Shown: piece after piece, positions 33,426 to 43,386 of the stretch | How positions within the stretch are numbered: the stretch's first letter is position 1 | How the letters are laid out: the number at the start of each line of letters is the position of its first letter | Origin: Planctomycetaceae bacterium | Lineage (GTDB): Bacteria > Planctomycetota > Planctomycetia > Planctomycetales > Planctomycetaceae | Length of the DNA: 51,984 bases | NCBI GenBank assembly: GCA_947476295.1 | Contig: CANJQC010000023.1 | Coordinates: forward strand, 1-51,984 | Reading direction: 5' to 3' | Notes under the pieces: generated by a model | The model's database searches: none | Seen by the model: only the letters and a program-made list of their open reading frames with translations | What the model was told of the DNA's origin: nothing | Program-made: the position numbers and the translations under genes

Positions 33426-33609
33426 GGGAGGACCGCAAAAGGGTATATGAAACGAATAAGCCATGCCCTCGGCCACATTACAAGCGGCGACCAACCGCCG
33501 TCGGCATCTCATCTTTTTCTCGATACATTTTTGCTAACACATACAATTCAACGGTGTCCGGGTCGCTGCATTGCGGACTGACATTTGATTGCTGACCCAG
33601 GAGATTCTG

Positions 33610-34446
33610 ATGGCGGAAATTACAGCTGCTGCCGTTAAGGCACTTCGTGAAAAAACTGACCTTCCGATGATGGAGTGCAAGAAAGCTTTGACCGAAGCCG
33701 GTGGCGACGAAGCCAAAGCCATGCAGATCCTGCGTGACATGTTCAAGAAGGTGCAGGAGAAACGCGCTGACAACGTCACGGCCGAAGGCCGAGTGTTTAT
33801 CGCGGCAAAACCTGACGCTTCCGAAGCTGCTATGGTGGAAATTCAATGCGAATCGTCGCCGGTTGCCACGGGCGAAGTCATGCAGAGATTCGGCCAGGCG
33901 ATGGCCGATCAGTTGCTCGCAGGACCCGGAGCTGCCGATGCCGCCTCGTTGATGGCCCAGAAAGGCGCTGGAGCCAGCAAGACGTTTCAGGAACAATACG
34001 AAGAGATTGTCAATAAGATTCGTGAAAAGATTGTCGTCAACCGTATCGTCCGGGTGAAGGGCCCGGTCGGTGGCTATGTGCATCACGACTTCAAGACAGG
34101 CGTACTATTCGTGGCTTCCGGGACTCCGAAATCCAGCGACATCCTCAAGGACGTTGCCATGCACATTGCCGCGATCAACCCGGCGGTAGTCAAACCTGAA
34201 GATCTGGAATCGTCGATTGTGACCGATGAACGTGATCGCTTGATTGCCGAAGCACGAGCGTCAAAGAAGCCTGAAAACATCATTGAAAAGATGGTGGACG
34301 GCCGCATGAAAGTTTTCTATGCCGAACAAGGCGTGCTTCAGATGCAGCCGTTCGCAAAGGACGACAGCAAGACCGTCAGCCAGGCTCTTGCCGAAGCCGG
34401 TACCGAAGCCGTCCAGTTCTACCGCTGGAAAGTCGGAGCTGGTTAG
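33610..34446 (+). CDS. tsf: Translation elongation factor Ts
   Basis: A 278-residue EF-Ts, the guanine-nucleotide exchange factor of EF-Tu. The N-terminal UBA-like domain carries ALREKTDLPMMECKKALTEA followed by GGDEAKAMQILR. The core includes VQIE-like MVEIQCESSPVATGEVMQRF and HHDFKTGVLFVAS. The ATG at 33610 has AGGAG 6 nt upstream. The TDLPMMECKKAL consensus is intact. It follows rpsB and precedes pyrH, the standard order. Confidence 0.96.
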   Translation: MAEITAAAVKALREKTDLPMMECKKALTEAGGDEAKAMQILRDMFKKVQEKRADNVTAEGRVFIAAKPDASEAAMVEIQCESSPVATGEVMQRFGQAMADQLLAGPGAADAASLMAQKGAGASKTFQEQYEEIVNKIREKIVVNRIVRVKGPVGGYVHHDFKTGVLFVASGTPKSSDILKDVAMHIAAINPAVVKPEDLESSIVTDERDRLIAEARASKKPENIIEKMVDGRMKVFYAEQGVLQMQPFAKDDSKTVSQALAEAGTEAVQFYRWKVGAG

Positions 34447-34540
34447 ATCAAGTGGGTTGGCAGATTCTTTCGTACCACGTCCCGTGCCAAATACTGGGGA
34501 CTCATGCGAGCGGGGGCGTTAGTACCTGGATTTCACGTTC

Positions 34541-34615
34541 AGGACAGTTCGGGAAATAACTGACCGTATGCTCATCTCTCCTGCGAAGAGGAGACGGCAG
34601 GGTGAGGGGGCCTTG
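34541..34615. repeat. REP/MITE-like element between tsf and pyrH
   Basis: It holds GTTCGGGAAATAACTGACCG (34545-34564), then a CTCTCCT-GCGA-AGAGGAG hairpin (about 34574-34591) and GCAGGGTGAGGGGG. The same building blocks occur inverted at 51059-51157 (TCGAGAAATAACTGTC, CCCCTCACCCTGC, CTCTCC.. GGAGAG). Two related copies in one window, both intergenic, mark it as a repeat family. No coding potential. Confidence 0.55.
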
Positions 34616-34687
34616 AGGAACAGTCCGAAAATTCAAGCTCCCGGCTCGCCTGCCGAAAGCCTGTACTTCAACTCAGGAAATCCATTT

Positions 34688-35437
34688 ATGACAGTTTCCA
34701 GTGTGCGTCCGGCCTACAAACGCGTGCTGCTCAAAATCAGCGGCGAGAGTTTTTGCCGCGAGGGCGAATCCGGCATCAGCATGGCAGAGCTGTCATCCGT
34801 GGCTGAACAGATCCGCGACGTTGTGAAGAACGGCTTACAGCTGGCCATTGTTTGCGGCGGCGGCAACATCCTGCGCGGCAAACAGTTCGCAGATATCAGC
34901 CAGCAGATCGTTCCATCGACAGCGCATTACATGGGGATGCTGGCAACCGTGATCAATGGTCTGGCACTTCAGGATGCGTTGGAAAGTGTAGGCGTGGCTA
35001 CTAGGCTGCAAAGTGCCATTCGCATGGAAGGTGTTGCGGAACCATTCATTCGACGACGCTGCCTGCGGCATCTGGAAAAAGGCCGCGTCGTAATTTTAGC
35101 GGCTGGCACAGGAAGCCCATTTGTCACAACGGATACAGCCGCGGCACTGCGAGCCCGCGAGATTGACGCTGATGTGGTTCTCAAAGGAACGAAGGTTGAC
35201 GGAGTCTACTCCGAAGACCCAATGAAGAATCCTCACGCGATCCGCTACAGTGATATCTCGTTCCGCGAAGTGCTCGACCAGAATCTTCAGGTCATGGACG
35301 CTCAGGCAATGCATCACTGCATGGAACACAACATAGACATCATTGTGTTCAACTACAAAAAAGTCGGCAACATCGCTCGAGCCGTCGCTGGCGAACGCAT
35401 TGGCACCCGCGTCTCTACTGAAGGCCGCGCATCGTGA
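34688..35437 (+). CDS. pyrH: Uridylate kinase
   Basis: A 249-residue bacterial UMP kinase (amino-acid kinase fold) that phosphorylates UMP to UDP. Motifs are [11 protein letters not shown] at the N-terminus, [29 protein letters not shown] and [19 protein letters not shown]. The ATG at 34688 has AGGAA 8 nt upstream; the longer frame from 34568 runs into the intergenic repeat. Cytoplasmic, hexameric in the family. frr, often next in this cluster, does not follow here; tgt does. Confidence 0.95.
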   Translation: MTVSSVRPAYKRVLLKISGESFCREGESGISMAELSSVAEQIRDVVKNGLQLAIVCGGGNILRGKQFADISQQIVPSTAHYMGMLATVINGLALQDALESVGVATRLQSAIRMEGVAEPFIRRRCLRHLEKGRVVILAAGTGSPFVTTDTAAALRAREIDADVVLKGTKVDGVYSEDPMKNPHAIRYSDISFREVLDQNLQVMDAQAMHHCMEHNIDIIVFNYKKVGNIARAVAGERIGTRVSTEGRAS

Positions 35438-35574
35438 TCATCGCTCTCTCGGCTAGGCACTGAACCTATCTGCCTCTGCCGGATTCTATGTGCAGTAGTT
35501 CCTGGTGTCTGTTTGTTTAACATTAAATTCGTCTAGAAGTTCACCGAAAATCCAGTAGGGTCAGCAATCTTTAA

Positions 35575-36708
<1,134 letters not shown>

Positions 36709-36859
36709 GATACTGGGTTTTTCGAAATCTAGGCCGGAAGCTGACTTGCGTTCAATCGGATGTTTGGAAGTGTTGGACTTACGTAATTAACCCCCCCAAA
36801 TTGGATCGGTGCCCGTGAACTGGTTTTGTGTGTACGTTCGCACATGCGAACTATTGTTG

Positions 36860-37288
36860 ATGTTGCAGGATGGCACCGCGCCGGCAGTGGCTGGCGAAGT
36901 GGAATCGTCGGCAGCGACTTCTGCGACGCCAGCCGTCGAAGGCACCACGGAGGCTGTAAAAAATGTTACGAATGTGGCAAAAGACGCCCCGCCGCCGCCG
37001 TGGATGCAGTTTTTGCCCTTCATTGCGATTGGGCTGTTCTTCTACTTTATTCTGCTGCGACCTCAGCAGGCCGAACAGCGTCGGCGGAAGGAATTGCTCA
37101 CCACGCTGAAGAAGAACGACAAAGTCGTGACGACGGGCGGAATGATTGGCACGATCGCCGATATTTCATCGGACGGCACCCGCGTTACTTTGCGTGTCGA
37201 TGACAACACCCGCATTAAATTTCTGCGATCTGCCATTCAGGAGCCGCTCAAAGATTCGTCTGAAACGAACGGATCGAGTTCAACCTGA
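36860..37288 (+). CDS. yajC: Preprotein translocase accessory subunit YajC
   Basis: A small Sec accessory membrane protein (142 residues from ATG 36860; 159 from GTG 36809). One transmembrane helix (FLPFIAIGLFFYFILL) is followed by the family signature LRPQQAEQRRRKELL and the KKNDKVVTTGGMIGTIADI segment. An Ala/Thr/Glu-rich extension of about 45 residues before the helix, ending PPPPW, is longer than in E. coli. Neither start has a visible ribosome site, so the N-terminus is uncertain. It lies between tgt and secDF; YajC associates with SecDF in the membrane. Confidence 0.9.
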   Translation: MLQDGTAPAVAGEVESSAATSATPAVEGTTEAVKNVTNVAKDAPPPPWMQFLPFIAIGLFFYFILLRPQQAEQRRRKELLTTLKKNDKVVTTGGMIGTIADISSDGTRVTLRVDDNTRIKFLRSAIQEPLKDSSETNGSSST

Positions 37289-37463
37289 GAGCATGCCGAC
37301 GTTTTCCAGGCGGATGAATTCCCGGTTTGGAGACCAATCAGGCAGCTTGAATTGTGTTGCAGGGAATCCATTCGATACATATACGCCCGTTCTGACCACT
37401 TTTTGACTCGCCTCCGCCACGTTCGTGCTGCGGAAACCGCGAATTTCCCGGGAATCTAATCTG

Positions 37464-40400
37464 ATGTTTCAGTTGCTCAGTGGACTGCTTTTTCTTCTGC
37501 TCCAGGATCCCACCACAGCTGCGGATGCGGCGAAAGCTTTGGAAACTCCGGTTGTGACGCCAGCGGGCACAGTCGTTGAAGAGGCTGCAACCAGTACCGT
37601 GGATGAGGTGAAAGAAAAAGCTCTGTTGCCCGTGTCTCCGACGCGGGATTCTTCTGCTGTGGCCAGCGATGTGGATCAAGTGAAGGAAAAGACCGCAGGC
37701 AATGCTGATACAACTTCCAGCATCGTCGATGACGCGAAGGCACGGTCAGATGCCGCATTTGATGAAGCCAATGCCAGCGTCAAGGACGCAGGGAAAGAAG
37801 TTGTGGCTGAGTCCGCTGATGCTTCAATTCCACCGGCTGCACCGAGCCAGGCATGGGTCGCATGGCTCATTTTATTGTTGGTCATTGCTGTCCCGATTCT
37901 GCTTGCGAACATACTTTCAGGTATGTGGCGGGTGAAGGAGTGGAGGGGACGGCTGTGGGTCGTGTTCTTTACGCTGATGCTGGGAGCGTCGCCGTTTCTG
38001 TCCTGCTTGTTGCGCGGCCAGAATATTGGGGATCGATTCCGTCTGGGAATCGACCTCGCTGGCGGTACGAATATGGTGTTCCAGGTCAAGCCCGAAAAAG
38101 AACTGACAAATTCACTGATCGACGAAATGGTGGAATCAGTTAAACGCCGCGTCAATCCGTCGGGCACCGAGGAAATCACAGTTCGCGGTGTGGGCGGTGG
38201 TCGAATTGAAGTCATCGTTCCTGGCGAAGATCCGCAAACGGTGGATGAAATCAAGCGCCAAATTACGCGTCTTGGAAGCCTAGAGTTCTTCATTGCAGCC
38301 CACCGTGAGGAAGATCGCGAAATCGTACGCGAAGCCGAGAAACTGGACAAATCACAAAAAGAATTCAGGGTCGATAATCAACTAAGAGCCGTATGGAGTC
38401 CAGCATTTGAAAAACAGGGAGAGCCGCAGTTTCTGAACGACAGTTCCATTGTCACTCGCAAAGTCCAGAAGATCCGATACGTCAAAGGCCGACCAGAGAG
38501 TTATGAGACCGAAGAATACCTGCTGCTCGTTGAGTCTGATGATCGTCGTGTTACGGGACGGTATCTCAAGTCTGCCAGCACTGACATTGACCCCACCGGG
38601 CATGTCATCGTGAGCTTCACATTCGACCAGACTGGAGCATTCCTGTTTGGCGATTTGACGACTCGTTATGCTCGGCCTGGCAGTCAGGACAAGCGTAAAC
38701 TGGCAATCGTGCTCGACCGAACTGTTTACAACGCCCCGAACCTTAACGAACCGATTACGGGCGGCCGTGGTCAGATCTCGGGCGGCGGCGCAGGTGGTTT
38801 TACATCACCTGAAGCGGACGAACTTGTCGGCGTCCTGAATGCGGGGGCGCTTGAAGTTCCGATTGATCCAAAGCCACTCAGCGAAGCGACCGTCGATCCG
38901 ACGCTGGGTGCCGACGTCCGTAACAAGGGTGTCAGAGCGACACTCATCAGTGCGGCTGCTGTCATCGTCTTCATGTTAGTCTACTACCGATTTTCGGGCC
39001 TGATCGCCGTCATTTCGCTGATGTTGAATCTGATCCTGACGCTTGCCGCAATGCTGATGATCAATGCCACTTTTACACTGCCCGGCATTGCGGGGATTGT
39101 GTTGACGATCGGCATGGCGGTGGATGCGAACGTTCTGATCTATGAACGTATGCGGGAAGAAATTGCTAAAGGTTCCAGCGTGCGGATGGCAATTCAGAAT
39201 GGCTTTCAGAAAGCTTTTTCCACCATTTTCGACTCGAACCTCACAACGCTGTTGACGGCAGTGATTCTGTTTATCATCGGTACGGATCAGGTCAAGGGAT
39301 TTGCCGTCACACTGATCATCGGTCTGTCATTGAGTATGTACACTGCCCTGTTTGTTGGTCGCCTGATCTTTGATATTGCTGAACGTCGACGCTGGCTGAC
39401 AACATTGTCAATGTCACGGATGATTGGTGAAACGAACTTTGACTTTCTGAAGCAGCAGTATCTGTGGGTCGGAATTTCTATCGTGACTATTGTCGTAGGG
39501 ATGGCCGCCTTCTTTGCTCGCGGTGTGGCAAATTATGACATCGACTTCACGGGTGGAACGATGGTGTCGTTCCAGACAACCGAGCTGCAGAAAACAGATG
39601 ACCTCAGTGCAGCATTGAAGACACAGTTTGGTGACCAGTTCTCGATCGAGCGCCTCTCCATCGGCGACGAAAAGACGCAAGAAGGCGTCGGTCGGTACTT
39701 CCGTCTGCGAAGCACTGAAAGCGACACCCACGCGACTGCTCCGGCACCGTCGGGTACGGCACCAGCGGCTGATGATCAAAAACCTGCAGAAGATCGCGTC
39801 CGCGAAAAAATCTACGCATCATTCAGTGGAAATGATTCCATTCACCTGAATATGGTGACTGTAGACGTAGGACCAATATCGACAGTAGAAATCAAAGATG
39901 GTGATGAATCGGCAGAAACTCTGATTGCACTGCGATTCAAGGGTGGTCCGATGTCGATACTCACGTTTAACGCTGGCAATTCGTCTTCAGGTGAGGTTGC
40001 TGAAGGCACCCTTCGCGATATGGTCGCTGGCAAGCTGAAAGCCATCACAACTGATGGTAAGGAAAAATTTAATTCCCTTGAAGAGTTGTTCGACATTAAG
40101 GGCCTGGAAGGTTCGGGAGAAACGGCTGGAGAACTGGCGGTTCGGAAATTCACGAAATACCAGGTGCGTGCGATTCCGACAGTGGCAGCGGCAGACCTTG
40201 AATCAGCCCTGAAAGCGATCCAGTCCGAACTCGCGGCAACGCCTCTGTTTGACGAAGTGAATACGTTCGCATCCTCGGTGGCTGGCGAGATGAAGCAGCG
40301 AGCCATACTGGCCATCGTCGCCAGTATTCTCGCCATTTCGATATACATCTGGTTCCGATTCCAAAATCTGGTGTTCGGCTTGGCAGCTATTGTCGCACTG

Positions 40401-40841
40401 GTGCATGACGTTCTTGTCACAGTGGGCATCACCGCGTTGGCAAGCTATCTGACTGGAACCTCAATCGGCAATCTGTTGCTGCTGGAAGATCTGCGAATCA
40501 ACCTTGCTACGATCGCAGCGTACCTCACGCTGGTGGGATTTTCACTGAACGATACGATTGTGATCTTTGACCGAATTCGCGAAGTACGAGGTAAGAACCC
40601 GGCGATTACGGCGTCGATGATCAATACGTCACTCAATCAAACGCTGGGTCGTACAATCCTGACGACGTTGACGGTGTTTATTGTGGTCTTGATCATGTAT
40701 GTTTTCGGGGGTGCCGGTATTCATGGTTTCGCTTGGGTCATGGTTATCGGATGCATCTCCGGTACCTACAGCTCGGTTTACATCGCCAGCCCAATCTTGG
40801 TCTGGGCGATGAACCGTACGATTGGTTCGGTGAAGGCGTAG
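37464..40841 (+). CDS. secDF: SecD-SecF fusion protein translocase subunit
   Basis: A 1125-residue fused SecDF, the proton-driven RND-type motor that helps pull exported proteins through SecYEG. A hydrophobic N-terminus is followed by about 110 residues of Ala/Asp/Glu-rich low complexity (15-125), then two membrane helices (130-150, 163-182). The SecD signature LGIDLAGGTNMVF is at 194-206, and ANVLIYERMREEI is near 555. The SecF half begins near 653, with DIDFTGGT near 692 and NDTIVIFDRIREVRG near 1028. A Thr/Ala/Pro-rich insert (TATAPAPSGTAPAADDQ-like) interrupts the SecF periplasmic domain near 765. The start at 37464 follows GGGAA at loose spacing. Confidence 0.93.
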   Translation: MFQLLSGLLFLLLQDPTTAADAAKALETPVVTPAGTVVEEAATSTVDEVKEKALLPVSPTRDSSAVASDVDQVKEKTAGNADTTSSIVDDAKARSDAAFDEANASVKDAGKEVVAESADASIPPAAPSQAWVAWLILLLVIAVPILLANILSGMWRVKEWRGRLWVVFFTLMLGASPFLSCLLRGQNIGDRFRLGIDLAGGTNMVFQVKPEKELTNSLIDEMVESVKRRVNPSGTEEITVRGVGGGRIEVIVPGEDPQTVDEIKRQITRLGSLEFFIAAHREEDREIVREAEKLDKSQKEFRVDNQLRAVWSPAFEKQGEPQFLNDSSIVTRKVQKIRYVKGRPESYETEEYLLLVESDDRRVTGRYLKSASTDIDPTGHVIVSFTFDQTGAFLFGDLTTRYARPGSQDKRKLAIVLDRTVYNAPNLNEPITGGRGQISGGGAGGFTSPEADELVGVLNAGALEVPIDPKPLSEATVDPTLGADVRNKGVRATLISAAAVIVFMLVYYRFSGLIAVISLMLNLILTLAAMLMINATFTLPGIAGIVLTIGMAVDANVLIYERMREEIAKGSSVRMAIQNGFQKAFSTIFDSNLTTLLTAVILFIIGTDQVKGFAVTLIIGLSLSMYTALFVGRLIFDIAERRRWLTTLSMSRMIGETNFDFLKQQYLWVGISIVTIVVGMAAFFARGVANYDIDFTGGTMVSFQTTELQKTDDLSAALKTQFGDQFSIERLSIGDEKTQEGVGRYFRLRSTESDTHATAPAPSGTAPAADDQKPAEDRVREKIYASFSGNDSIHLNMVTVDVGPISTVEIKDGDESAETLIALRFKGGPMSILTFNAGNSSSGEVAEGTLRDMVAGKLKAITTDGKEKFNSLEELFDIKGLEGSGETAGELAVRKFTKYQVRAIPTVAAADLESALKAIQSELAATPLFDEVNTFASSVAGEMKQRAILAIVASILAISIYIWFRFQNLVFGLAAIVALVHDVLVTVGITALASYLTGTSIGNLLLLEDLRINLATIAAYLTLVGFSLNDTIVIFDRIREVRGKNPAITASMINTSLNQTLGRTILTTLTVFIVVLIMYVFGGAGIHGFAWVMVIGCISGTYSSVYIASPILVWAMNRTIGSVKA

Positions 40842-40869
40842 TGATCGACACGGCGCCAGCGGGGTGTTG

Positions 40870-40965
40870 ATTGAATCAGCCGCAGGGCGATAGCCCCGGT
40901 TAGTGCTGGGGATAAACACAGAAAAAACAACCGAGGCTAGCGCCTTTCGGCTCAGAAACAGCCCT
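40870..40965. repeat. Intergenic repeat-like stretch after secDF
   Basis: It contains AGCCCCGGTTAGTGCTGGGG, which folds on CCCC/GGGG, and ACCGAGGCTAGCGCCTTTCGG, with CCGA..GGCTAGCGCC..TCGG symmetry. Composition and placement match other non-coding palindromes in the window. It could also attenuate transcription between secDF and the decarboxylase gene. No T-tract is present. Confidence 0.35.
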
Positions 40966-41041
40966 AACGCAACAGACCTCTAGCGCGATGCCGCTCATAA
41001 GATCTCAACCCTTTTCGATTTACGCTGGAGCGTGCTGCAGA

Positions 41042-42967
41042 ATGATTGATGAATCACCCTCGCACTGGAGTTCGGTTGACGCAGCCGAGATGTATGAAGT
41101 CCCACGCTGGGGTAACGGCTATTTTTCCGTCAGCCAGAACGGCAACGTGCAGGTGCATCCTGACCGCAATCCGGCCCATTCCATTGACCTGAAAGAACTC
41201 GTCGAGCGTCTGCAAATGCGCGGGCTTGATCTGCCTGTGCTACTCCGATTCAACGGCATTATTCGCGATCGTCTATTCGTGCTCCACAAAGCCTTCAGCG
41301 ACGCGATCAAGGAGCACAGCTACAAAGGAACCTACGCCTGCGTGTATCCGATCAAGGTGAACCAGCAACGCGAAGTCGTCGAGAAGGTCGTTGAGTATGG
41401 ACGTGAGTTCGGCTTCGGACTGGAAGCCGGAAGCAAGCCGGAATTGCTGGCCGTCGTCGCAATGACGGAAGCCCAGACGCCAATCATCTGCAATGGATTC
41501 AAAGATGCAGAATTTATTGAGATGGCTCTGCTGGCTCAGAAAATTGGCCGGAACGTGATACCGGTCGTTGAAAAGTATACGGAACTGGAACTGATTCTGA
41601 AGTACGCCGAAAAACTCAATGTGCGGCCCCAGATTGGAATGCGGGTCAAGCTGGCAGCCCGAGGATCGGGACGCTGGCAGTCTTCCGGCGGTTATCGTTC
41701 CAAGTTCGGCTTGCGAGCCAACGAAATTCTGATGGCACTGGATGAACTCAAGAAACGCGGCATGGAGGATTGCTTCACGCTGCTGCACTTTCATCTGGGG
41801 AGCCAAATCACCAACATTCGCCAGGTCAAGGCGGCCTTGAACGAAGCCTCTCGCGTTTATACCGAACTCGTCGGTCGCGGTGCGGGGCTGAAGTACATGG
41901 ACGTGGGCGGCGGTCTGGGCGTGGACTACGACGGTTCACAGACGAACTTCGAATCGAGCATGAATTACACGCTGGAAGAGTACGCACGCGACGTCGTCTA
42001 CACGATTCAGACGGTCTGTGACGAAGCCAACGTTCCACATCCGAATATCATTTCGGAAAGTGGTCGCGCGATTTCGGCCTTTCACAGTGTGCTGATTTTT
42101 GGCGTGCTGGGAGTTTCGCAGCAGGGCGAAGACACGTCCGAAGCTGCACTTGCCCCTCCGGAAGACGCAGAACAGGCTTTGCACGATCTGTACCAGAGCT
42201 ACAAAGGTGTGAATCAGCGAAACGTACTGGAATCCTACCACGATGCGCAGACGTCGATCGATACGGTGATGACGCTGTTCAACACTGGGTATGTCTCGCT
42301 GGAACAGCGTTGCCTGGCAGAAAACATCTATTTTGCGCTCTGTCATCGAATTTGGCAGATTACAGGAACGCTTGACTATGTTCCGGAAGAACTGGAAAAG
42401 CTCGACAAGCTGTTGTCTGACAACTACTTCTGCAATTTTTCACTGTTTCAGTCGTGTCCGGATTCATGGGCCATCAAGCAACTGTTTCCCGTGATGCCAA
42501 TTCATCAATTGAACAGCCGACCGACACGACACGCTGTGTTAAGTGATATCACCTGCGATTCGGACGGAAAGATCGATCAGTTCATCGACCGTCGCGACGT
42601 ACGTCGTACGATCATGCTGCATGAGTATGACGGTTCCCCGTATTATCTTGGCGTGTTTCTGATTGGTGCGTATCAGGAAATCCTTGGCGACCTGCACAAT
42701 CTGTTCGGCGACACGAACGCCGTGCATGTGGACTTGTCGCCGTCTGGTGAAGTGGTTTTGGACACAATCATCAAGGGCGAGACCGTCAGCGAAGTGCTGG
42801 ACTACGTGCAATTTCGCGGCCGCGATCTTATCAACAGATTGCAGGCTTCAGTGGAAGTAGCCGTCCGCGAAAACCGAATCGACCACAACATGGCTGGTCA
42901 GTTCGTGAAGTTTTATGAAGAAGCGTTGAACGGTTACACGTACCTCGAAGAACCGGATGGCGAATAG
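41042..42967 (+). CDS. speA: Biosynthetic arginine decarboxylase
   Basis: A 641-residue pyridoxal-phosphate enzyme (alanine-racemase-fold, group IV decarboxylase) converting arginine to agmatine for polyamine synthesis. The PLP lysine is in YACVYPIKVNQQREVVE. Further family motifs are GLEAGSKPELLAV, FHLGSQITNIRQVKAAL, YMDVGGGLGVDYDGS and, near the C-terminus, CDSDGKIDQFIDRR and EYDGSPYYLGVFLIGAYQEI. Length is normal for SpeA. I prefer ATG 41042 (MIDESPSHW, GGAG 11 nt upstream) to ATG 40988, which lacks a site. Cytoplasmic. Confidence 0.94.
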   Translation: MIDESPSHWSSVDAAEMYEVPRWGNGYFSVSQNGNVQVHPDRNPAHSIDLKELVERLQMRGLDLPVLLRFNGIIRDRLFVLHKAFSDAIKEHSYKGTYACVYPIKVNQQREVVEKVVEYGREFGFGLEAGSKPELLAVVAMTEAQTPIICNGFKDAEFIEMALLAQKIGRNVIPVVEKYTELELILKYAEKLNVRPQIGMRVKLAARGSGRWQSSGGYRSKFGLRANEILMALDELKKRGMEDCFTLLHFHLGSQITNIRQVKAALNEASRVYTELVGRGAGLKYMDVGGGLGVDYDGSQTNFESSMNYTLEEYARDVVYTIQTVCDEANVPHPNIISESGRAISAFHSVLIFGVLGVSQQGEDTSEAALAPPEDAEQALHDLYQSYKGVNQRNVLESYHDAQTSIDTVMTLFNTGYVSLEQRCLAENIYFALCHRIWQITGTLDYVPEELEKLDKLLSDNYFCNFSLFQSCPDSWAIKQLFPVMPIHQLNSRPTRHAVLSDITCDSDGKIDQFIDRRDVRRTIMLHEYDGSPYYLGVFLIGAYQEILGDLHNLFGDTNAVHVDLSPSGEVVLDTIIKGETVSEVLDYVQFRGRDLINRLQASVEVAVRENRIDHNMAGQFVKFYEEALNGYTYLEEPDGE

Positions 42968-43150
42968 GGTTCGTTGTCTGACCTGACTTGTTTAACCGCG
43001 CGCCCATCGGGCCGCGTTCAATCTCTGGTGCCCCGGTGGGCACACGGTAATACCTCACGCGGCCATGAATGACACGATTTCGAAATTCAGGAAAGCTACA
43101 TGTCCGAGGAGCGTTCATGCTGCTGGGCGATACTTTATTTTACGTGCGTT
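42968..43150. other. Non-coding gap after speA
   Basis: This is the first part of a 419-bp gap. It holds a small hairpin, GTGCCC-CGGT-GGGCAC (about 43030-43045), preceded by CGCGCCCATCGGGCCGCG. Both resemble other GC palindromes of the window. No T-tract and no coding frame are evident. Confidence 0.35.
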
Positions 43151-43224
43151 TCATTCGGTTGTCCCCATTCGGTTGTATCAACTCGTCGCGTGAACTGCAC
43201 AACCGAATGAGGACAACCGAATGA
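43151..43224. repeat. 26-bp inverted repeat built from four CATTCGGTTGT units
   Basis: The left arm (43151-43176) and right arm (43199-43224) are inverse copies with a single mismatch and a 22-nt loop. Each arm is itself two direct copies of CATTCGGTTGT spaced by 3 nt (14-nt period). The structure is far larger than a terminator stem and has no T-tract. It lies 163 nt before the sugar-kinase start. Four phased identical half-sites suggest a protein-binding array, or alternatively the ends of a tiny mobile element. Confidence 0.75.
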
Positions 43225-43386
43225 ACAATTTCGTCCGGAACACTGGGTCGGAACATACGTCATCGGCGTGAACGGCGCGTGCCAATGCCTGAAATTGCCG
43301 ATGCGCAGCCAGTGTCCAATCATGTTATTGCTTCCCGTGCGCTGTTAAACATTCACTTTTGACCGCGCGGAGTATAGAACGGCACT

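Noticed and set aside
43151-43224. Possible CRISPR-like direct repeats (CATTCGGTTGT)
   Set aside because: Only two direct and two inverted copies with 3-nt spacing; no spacers of constant length, so not a CRISPR array.
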